Positions 58,638-64,000 of a stretch of DNA of 64,000 nt are shown here, one piece after another. Location of the stretch: NCBI GenBank assembly GCA_019084245.1, contig JAHRFE010000027.1, positions 124,001 to 188,000 on the forward strand. Reading direction: 5' to 3'. The notes under the pieces were generated by a model, which worked only from the letters and a program-made list of their open reading frames with translations, searched no databases and was not told where the DNA came from. How positions within the stretch are numbered: the stretch's first letter is position 1; every line of letters starts with the position of its first letter. The stretch is from Hoeflea sp. Its GTDB lineage: Bacteria; Pseudomonadota; Alphaproteobacteria; Rhizobiales; Rhizobiaceae. Position numbers and translations under genes: made by a program.

Positions 58638-59537
58638 TTGGTCATGGATACGGTACCCTACCGAACCAGGTCTGGCGACCATTCTGTGGAGCAGGGGCCC
58701 GTGCTGGTCGGGCTGGTGGGCAAAGGCATACAGCTGTCGCGAACACCGGCAATGCATGAGGCGGAAGGGGCCGCCTTCGGACTTAGCTATCACTACAGAT
58801 TGTTTGATACGGCAGAGATGCCTTCGGATCTGGAGATCGGCGAGATCCTCCGATCAGCCGAGATCTGCGGATTTGCCGGGCTGAATATCACCTATCCCTA
58901 CAAGGTCACGGTGATCGATCACCTCGATGAACTGTCGGATGCGGCGCGCGCTCTCGGAGCCGTCAACACGGTCGTCTTCAGGAACGGTCGCCGAAAAGGC
59001 CACAACACCGATTGGTGGGGTTTTTCCGAGAGTTTCCGGCGCAACATGGCGGGCGCCAAATGCGATACGGTCCTGCAGCTTGGTGCGGGCGGGGCGGGGA
59101 CGGCAGTCGCCCATGCACTGGTTGAGCGAGGCGTTGCTGCGCTGCGCATCTATGACCGGGACCATGAAAAGGCCGAAGCACTCGTACGCCGGATCAACAC
59201 GGGCGCGGGCTACCAGATAGCCACCGCCGTCAACTCCCTGGAAGCAGGTCTGGAAGGCGAAGTTGACGGGATCGTCAACACCACGCCCGTCGGCATGGCC
59301 TCGATGCCGGGAACGCCGCTTTCGCCGGACCATGTCAAGCCAGCGATGTGGGTGGCCGATATCATCTACTTCCCGCTTGAAACCGAATTGCTTCGCATCG
59401 CGCGCCAGAAAGGCTGTCGCGTCCTACCCGGTTCAGGCATGGCCATATTTCAGGCCGTCAGGGCCTTTGAGCATTTCACTGGACTGGTGCCCGATATTGG
59501 CCGGATGGAGGAGACCTTCAAAGCTTTCGGCTCCTAA
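58638..59537 (+). CDS. Quinate/shikimate dehydrogenase (AroE-like, probably NAD-dependent)
   Basis: Oxidises shikimate to 3-dehydroshikimate and/or quinate to 3-dehydroquinate. Substrate motifs are LSRTPAMHEAEG (Ser-x-Thr instead of the biosynthetic Ser-x-Ser), NITYPYKVTV (catalytic Lys) and HNTDWWGF (Asp). The nucleotide fold has LGAGGAGTAVA followed by RIYDRDHEKA. An Asp after the second strand, rather than the Asn-Arg-Thr of NADP-type AroE, points to NAD. TTG at 58638 has GGGAGGG at good spacing; ATG at 58644 is the alternative. It diverges from the TetR gene. Confidence 0.88.
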   Translation: MVMDTVPYRTRSGDHSVEQGPVLVGLVGKGIQLSRTPAMHEAEGAAFGLSYHYRLFDTAEMPSDLEIGEILRSAEICGFAGLNITYPYKVTVIDHLDELSDAARALGAVNTVVFRNGRRKGHNTDWWGFSESFRRNMAGAKCDTVLQLGAGGAGTAVAHALVERGVAALRIYDRDHEKAEALVRRINTGAGYQIATAVNSLEAGLEGEVDGIVNTTPVGMASMPGTPLSPDHVKPAMWVADIIYFPLETELLRIARQKGCRVLPGSGMAIFQAVRAFEHFTGLVPDIGRMEETFKAFGS

Positions 59538-59760
59538 CCGGGGCATTGGCCGGCGCCCATGGGGGCGGGCCGGCGCTGCGCATAATGGGAGGAAACCATG
59601 CGCTCACTTGTCGGAACTCTCGTCGGTCGTGTTGCGCCCCGCTTGAAACGGCGCACTGGACTGACCGCAATGCAGTGCGGAAGTCTCGATCGGACGGTAC
59701 TGTCACGATACACCCTGAGGCCTATCGGACTCCGGGGCCAACCTTGGCCGGAAAGACACT

Positions 59761-60282
59761 ATGGACAGATTTTCGACTATTCGTGATTGGCTCGGCCGCA
59801 GGGCGGAGGAAGTGCTCGCGCTGATCTTGACGAGCCTCTTCCTCACATTCCTGGTCCAGATTGTGTTTCGCTATTTCCTCAATCTGCCGCTTGGCTGGAC
59901 CATTGAATTCGTGTCGATCGCCTGGCTTTGGGGAATTCTTTTCGGCTACGCCTTCGTCACCAGCGATCAGGAAATCATCCGCCTCGACATCATCTACGGC
60001 GCTGTTCCGCCGGGCGTGCAAAGGATCATGGATGTTGTGGCCGGCTCGATCTGCGCCGCCATCTTCCTTTGGTCTCTCCCCAGCGTTTGGGGATACGTCA
60101 CCTTCATGAAGATCGAGAAGACAGCCTACATGCGGATTCCGTTCAACTACGTCTTTTCGATCTACATCGCCTTCGCCGTCGCCATCAGCATTCGTTGCCT
60201 GATCAATGTCTGGCAGGCAATCCGCGGCACCCATCCAAAGTATGAAGCCGGGGCGGCTTCGGAAAGCCACGACTATGATTGA
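59761..60282 (+). CDS. TRAP transporter small permease subunit DctQ
   Basis: A 173-residue membrane protein with four helices and the DctQ pattern: LILTSLFLTFLVQIVFRYF, the central WTIEFVSIAWLWGILFGYAFVTSDQEIIRLDIIYGAVPP split by a loop, and YIAFAVAISIRCLINVWQAI. It forms the permease with DctM. The stop overlaps the dctM start by 8 bases. No dctP gene precedes it directly; the binding proteins are at 62.3 and 52.9 kb on the opposite strand. Confidence 0.92.
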   Translation: MDRFSTIRDWLGRRAEEVLALILTSLFLTFLVQIVFRYFLNLPLGWTIEFVSIAWLWGILFGYAFVTSDQEIIRLDIIYGAVPPGVQRIMDVVAGSICAAIFLWSLPSVWGYVTFMKIEKTAYMRIPFNYVFSIYIAFAVAISIRCLINVWQAIRGTHPKYEAGAASESHDYD

Positions 60283-61570
60283 TCCCTTCATCCTTTCGAT
60301 CATCCTGATTGCCGGGCTGTCGCTGTGCGGCCTGTCCATCGGCGTGGCGATGATCTGTGGCTCCACCGTCTACCTGGCCATGAAGGGGTTCGATCCGTCG
60401 ATCGCCGCCGAGACGCTCCTGCAAGGCCTCTTGAACAGCTACACGCTGCTTGCGATTCCGCTCTTCATTCTCGCCGCCGACATCATGAACATCGGCAGCC
60501 TCGCAGACCGCCTGCTGCGTTTCTGTCAGGCGCTTGTCGGCCGGTTCCATGGCGGGCTCGGTCACGTCAACGTGGTGTCGTCGCTGATCTTCTCGGGCAT
60601 GTCCGGCTCGGCAGTCGCAGATGCGGTCGGAATGGGCCGGATCATCATCAACATGATGACCAAGGACGGGCATTACACAAAGAGCTATGCGGCGGCGCTC
60701 ACTGCGGCTACCGCGACGATCGGGCCGATCATTCCGCCGTCCATTCCGATGGTGCTCTACGCGCTCGTTTCGGACCAGTCTGTCGGCTATCTGTTTGCCG
60801 CCGGCATGGCGCCCGGTTTGCTTATGGCCCTGCTGATGGCGCTGACCAACTCGGTGGTCGCCCGCAAGCGCGGCTTCCCGATCGACGACAGTGTCGCCAT
60901 CAGAGATATTCCTGCGATCACCTTTCAGGCCATTCCGGCGCTGATGCTGCCGGTGATCCTGCTGGGCGGCATCTACAGCGGCGTCGTGACCCCGACGGAA
61001 GCGGCAGCCGTGGCGGCTTTCTACGCGCTGGTAATTTCCGTCGTGTTCTACCGCTCCGTGTCGGTTAGGCAGTTCTACCGCACGCTTGCCAGCAGTTCCC
61101 GTTCAACCGCAGCCGTCGGCATTCTCATCGCAGGCGCGCTCACCTTCAACTACGTGATCACGCGCGAAAACGTACCAAACTCGCTGGCTGATTTCCTGGC
61201 GCAGTATGAGCTTTCCAAGTGGGGTTTTCTGATCGCGATCAACATCCTGATTCTCGTGCTGGGTTGCATCCTTGAAGGGGGCGCGATCCTGCTGATCATC
61301 GTGCCGATCTTCATCCCGACTGCGCAGGCGCTGGGGATTGACCTGGTCCATTTCGGTGTCGTCGTGGTGGTCAACGCCATGCTTGGGCTGGTGACGCCGC
61401 CCTATGGACTGTTGCTGTTCATTGTCGCCAACATAACCGGTCAGCCAATGGGGCGGATCGTCCGTGATCTTTTGCCGTTTCTGATCGCACTGTTTGCTTC
61501 GCTGGTCTTCATTACTTTCGTGCCCGACTTCGTGCTCTTCCTGCCGCGGTTGCTCGGATACCAGGGCTGA
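60275..61570 (+). CDS. TRAP transporter large permease subunit DctM
   Basis: A 431-residue polytopic membrane protein, the ion-coupled translocating subunit for a carboxylate. Family signatures are IPLFILAADIMNIGSLADRLL, FSGMSGSAVADAVGMGRI, TATIGPIIPPSIPMVLYA (the conserved IPPS loop), GVVTPTEAAAVAAFYAL and the C-terminal GLVTPPYGLLLFI. ATG at 60275 overlaps dctQ, giving coupled translation. The likely substrate, judged from neighbours, is quinate, shikimate or dehydroshikimate. Confidence 0.95.
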   Translation: MIDPFILSIILIAGLSLCGLSIGVAMICGSTVYLAMKGFDPSIAAETLLQGLLNSYTLLAIPLFILAADIMNIGSLADRLLRFCQALVGRFHGGLGHVNVVSSLIFSGMSGSAVADAVGMGRIIINMMTKDGHYTKSYAAALTAATATIGPIIPPSIPMVLYALVSDQSVGYLFAAGMAPGLLMALLMALTNSVVARKRGFPIDDSVAIRDIPAITFQAIPALMLPVILLGGIYSGVVTPTEAAAVAAFYALVISVVFYRSVSVRQFYRTLASSSRSTAAVGILIAGALTFNYVITRENVPNSLADFLAQYELSKWGFLIAINILILVLGCILEGGAILLIIVPIFIPTAQALGIDLVHFGVVVVVNAMLGLVTPPYGLLLFIVANITGQPMGRIVRDLLPFLIALFASLVFITFVPDFVLFLPRLLGYQG

Positions 61571-61705
61571 TGGAACCCATGAGGAAAACGCCGATGCGCC
61601 GCGTGGATGGTTCGCGGCATGCCGGCAATCAAACACGGTGTTCAGGGCGAAAGAGGTGGTTTAGCGCGAATTGATTTCACCTCCGGACTTGAGGAGGTGC
61701 GGAGG

Positions 61706-62158
61706 TTACCGTCGTGCACCGGAGTCCGGCACCATCTCAATCATTGCGTTGACTGCGAAGGGGTAGCCGGCGGGTCCAAGCCCCGCGATGACGGCAGTGG
61801 CGATGCGCGACACCAGTGATTTGTGATAGATGTCTTCGCGGCGATGGATATTCGAGATGTGCAACTCGATGATCGGGCCCGGAAACATCTTGAGCGCGTC
61901 GAGGATGGCGATAGAGGTGAAGGTGAACGCCGCCGGGTTGATGATAATACCCAAGGCCGGGGTATCTATCGCCTCGTGGACCCATTCAATGATCTCGTAT
62001 TCGCGGTTTGATTGCCGGAACTCGAGGGGATGTGATCCTGCTGCCTGCCGGCACATCGCTTCAACTTCCGCCAGGGTGGTGTGGCCGTAGATTTCTGGTT
62101 CGCGGGTGCCGAGGCGGTTGAGATTGGGTCCGTTCAGGACGAAAATTGGATTGGTCAT
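61706..62158 (-). CDS. aroQ: Type II 3-dehydroquinate dehydratase, atypical active-site loop
   Basis: Interconverts 3-dehydroquinate and 3-dehydroshikimate; here the setting is catabolic. The 150-residue product has the type II motifs LNGPNLNRLGTREPEIYG (catalytic Arg/Tyr), IIINPAAFTFTS, and IELHISNIHRRE (catalytic His and Arg). In most enzymes the middle loop reads x-THTS with a substrate-binding His; here it is TFTS, and the following IRDAL is ILDAL. The change could lower or shift activity. It lies downstream of dctP copy 2 on the same strand, separated by a hairpin. Confidence 0.88.
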   Translation of the reverse strand: MTNPIFVLNGPNLNRLGTREPEIYGHTTLAEVEAMCRQAAGSHPLEFRQSNREYEIIEWVHEAIDTPALGIIINPAAFTFTSIAILDALKMFPGPIIELHISNIHRREDIYHKSLVSRIATAVIAGLGPAGYPFAVNAMIEMVPDSGARR

Positions 62159-62186
62159 CGATAGGTGCCGAATGAAGGAGGGGACC

Positions 62187-62212
62187 GCACGGCAAGGCTA
62201 ACCCTGCCGTGC
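62187..62212 (-). terminator. Hairpin between dctP (copy 2) and aroQ
   Basis: Perfect 8-base stem GCACGGCA / TGCCGTGC with a 10-base loop, 28 bases upstream of aroQ. No T-run on the minus strand. It may reduce readthrough so that the binding protein is made in excess of the enzyme, a common TRAP arrangement. Confidence 0.5.
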
Positions 62213-62274
62213 ATGCTACGCCGGATGTCGCACGGGCAGAGTGTGACTGCCCATGCGACAAGATGCTTGCGAAC

Positions 62275-63261
62275 TCACTGGATCGCATTGATCCTGTCGA
62301 CGATGCCCTCGGGCCATTCCTTGGCGAGGTCGGAGTTGAGATACTTGTCCTGTGCGAAGGTTCTGAACGCGTCGAGGTCGGGCTTGTAGATCTTGAGCCC
62401 CTGCTTTTCGAAGAACGCAACCAGCTCGCTTTCACCCTTGAGATGTTGTTCGGTGCTCCACGCAATGGCTGCATCGGCGGCCGACTGGACCTTTTCCTGC
62501 TGCTCCGGCGAAAGCTTGTTCCAGGTGCTGAGCGAAATCGTCAGCAAGTCATAGCCGACCAGATGCGAGGTCAGCACGATCTGCTTCATGACTTCGTAGA
62601 ACTTCATGTTCTGGACGTTGGGAAGGGGATTGTCCTGACCGTCGATCGCCCCGGTTTGCAGGCTGGTATAGACTTCGGCATAGGCCACCGGAACCGGGTT
62701 CGCGCCAAGGGCACTGCCAAGGAACTGCCATGCTTCGCCACCTGGCATGCGCAGTTTGATGCCGGACATGTCAGCAGGTGTCTTGATCTCCTTGTCGAGG
62801 TTCAGCCCGACCTGGCGGGCGCCGAAATAGGTCGGACCAAGGACCTTGACGCTGAGCTCGTCTTCGACCAGCTGGGTCATTTCCTTGCCCACCTCGCTGG
62901 CGAAGAAGGCGCGAAGATGGTCCGCGTCCCGGAACAGATAGGCCGAGGTTAGCGCGGACCACTGTGGAAGCTGGTTCGCGATATCCTGCGGGGCGATATT
63001 GCCCATGTCGAGATTGCCGCGCTGGAGAGCAACCAGTTCAGTCCCTTGCTTGAACAGGGTGCCTCCGTAATAGCCGTTGAATGCGATGTCATCGCCAACC
63101 GCTTCGGCGAATTTCGTCATCATCTCAGCGCGAATATCCTGCTGGGAAAACACTGCCGAGAAACTGAGCTCTACCTTGTCCTGAGCCATTGCCATGCCGA
63201 ATGAGCCGGTAAGCGCCGTCATCATGCCTGCGGCCAAAATCATGCGTCTGGTGATCTTCAT
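62275..63261 (-). CDS. TRAP transporter substrate-binding protein DctP (copy 2)
   Basis: A 328-residue periplasmic receptor. ATG at 63261 follows GGGAGG and gives a signal peptide ending MAMAQ. DctP motifs: GTLFKQGTELVALQRGN, the carboxylate-binding Arg in IKLRMPGGEAWQFLG, and TGAIDGQDNPLPNV. It is related along its whole length to copy 1 at 52921-53904. The divergent GntR gene and the convergent dctQM pair suggest this is the cognate receptor of DctQM. aroQ follows on the same strand. Confidence 0.94.
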   Translation of the reverse strand: MKITRRMILAAGMMTALTGSFGMAMAQDKVELSFSAVFSQQDIRAEMMTKFAEAVGDDIAFNGYYGGTLFKQGTELVALQRGNLDMGNIAPQDIANQLPQWSALTSAYLFRDADHLRAFFASEVGKEMTQLVEDELSVKVLGPTYFGARQVGLNLDKEIKTPADMSGIKLRMPGGEAWQFLGSALGANPVPVAYAEVYTSLQTGAIDGQDNPLPNVQNMKFYEVMKQIVLTSHLVGYDLLTISLSTWNKLSPEQQEKVQSAADAAIAWSTEQHLKGESELVAFFEKQGLKIYKPDLDAFRTFAQDKYLNSDLAKEWPEGIVDRINAIQ

Positions 63262-63443
63262 AATGTCTATCCTCCCGAAAGTTGCTTCTCCTGATGGCCA
63301 TCCTTGCGGTGGCCCACCCGGGAAAAGCCTACCTCTCGATGGTTCGTCAATCAATGGGTATAAATTAAAATCTCATATGAAAAGAAAATCATCATTTGTT
63401 TTGGAGGCTTGCTTAAGATGGGCTCCGCTGTCAAACTGACGCG

Positions 63444-64000
63444 ATGAAACCGTCATCCGTTACGCTTCTGCACCCCAATAGTGAAACTGTCGGAGAGGTC
63501 GCCTATCGGCAGATCCGCCGCGACATCGTGTTCGGAGCAATAGCACCGGGAACACCGCTCAGGCTCGAGCGCCTGAAGGATCGATATCAGGTCAGCGTCA
63601 GCACATTGAGGGAAATCTTCAACCGTCTGGTCTCCGAGGATTTTGTTATTGCCGAGGGCCAGCGCGGCTTCCAGGTTTCTCCCGTTTCGCAAAACCATTT
63701 CCGTGAGATCGCCAAAATGCGTGAGTTGCTGGAGGGCCATGCGCTGAAGGAATCGTTCGAGCATGGCGATCTGGATTGGGAGAGCCAGGTGGTCGCGGCC
63801 CACCACAAGCTGTCGCGAATGGAAACTCTGATGGAGGCCGGCGATCACGATCAAACCGAAACATGGAAGCGCTATGATCGTGAGTTTCATGCCGCCCTGA
63901 TCGCCGCATGTGGCTCCAGTGTGCTCATGCAGTCCCACCGCCGGATATTCGATCACTTTCTGCGCTACCAGGTGGTGGCCATCATTTATCGCGGCCGGGC
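63444..64000 (+). CDS. GntR family regulator with FCD domain (partial, cut by window end)
   Basis: The first 185 codons of a GntR/FadR-type regulator; the stop is beyond the window. The winged helix is at about residues 16-80: AYRQIRRDIVFGAIAPGTPLRLERLKDRY, then VSVSTLREIFNRLVSEDFVI and GFQVSPVS. The FCD ligand domain starts near 85 with REIAKMRELLEGHALKES and contains YDREFHAALIAACGS, including a metal-site D-x3-H pattern. Divergent from dctP copy 2, so it probably controls uptake genes in response to a carboxylate. Confidence 0.9.
   Translation, partial: MKPSSVTLLHPNSETVGEVAYRQIRRDIVFGAIAPGTPLRLERLKDRYQVSVSTLREIFNRLVSEDFVIAEGQRGFQVSPVSQNHFREIAKMRELLEGHALKESFEHGDLDWESQVVAAHHKLSRMETLMEAGDHDQTETWKRYDREFHAALIAACGSSVLMQSHRRIFDHFLRYQVVAIIYRGR

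Overview
The window is a gene-dense, GC-rich alphaproteobacterial chromosome segment, most likely from the order Hyphomicrobiales (Rhizobiales), Rhizobiaceae or a close family. The evidence is gene content and order. There is a CcrM-type methyltransferase, an IalB-family protein, a coxB-ctaD-ctaB-coxF-ctaG-coxC-DUF983-surf1-ispH-thrB-rnhA run, a thrC-M16 peptidase pair, the mutY / DUF721 / DsbA / smc neighbourhood, and two sites resembling the alphaproteobacterial EcfG stress promoter. Genus cannot be fixed from the sequence alone.

Layout. 1-8.4 kb is mostly on the minus strand: fabI, a DnaJ-like chaperone, a lipoprotein, pdxH (plus strand), a polysaccharide deacetylase beside a sulfotransferase, DUF302, tldD and an IalB-family protein. 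8.7-18.2 kb is the cytochrome c oxidase (aa3) operon with its assembly factors, followed by ispH, thrB and rnhA. 18.2-28.4 kb holds a peroxiredoxin, a DsbD-alpha-like protein, yqgE and a minus-strand thrC-M16-GNAT-EAL run. 28.6-33.7 kb holds ccrM, a csbD-like stress gene, an AI-2E-family permease, mutY with a HAD phosphatase, and a small membrane protein. 33.9-39.0 kb holds a DciA-like protein, a DsbA lipoprotein and smc.

39.0-39.75 kb is the clearest oddity. A BrnT/CopG-antitoxin module whose toxin carries an in-frame amber stop lies between the intact end of smc and a second, diverged copy of the last 22 smc codons (stop included). This looks like the footprint of an insertion or recombination at the 3' end of smc. 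39.8-52.4 kb is ordinary accessory and core content: PepSY protein, hydrolase, DegT aminotransferase, ppdK, a YeeE transporter, a two-subunit aconitase X, an MBL hydrolase and bioY. tRNA-Gln(UUG) is at 52.6 kb.

52.9-64.0 kb is a catabolic island-like block for quinate/shikimate. It has two paralogous TRAP binding proteins, TRAP permeases dctQ and dctM, a quinate/shikimate dehydrogenase, a type II dehydroquinase with an unusual active-site loop, the two-domain 3-dehydroshikimate dehydratase QuiC, an SMP-30 lactonase-like protein, an unassigned EthD/dabb-like protein, a TetR regulator and a GntR/FCD regulator cut by the window end. Together these would import quinate or shikimate and convert them to protocatechuate. 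Ring-cleavage genes are not in the window. The two forward catabolic promoters share a conserved TTGACA-containing box, which suggests common control.
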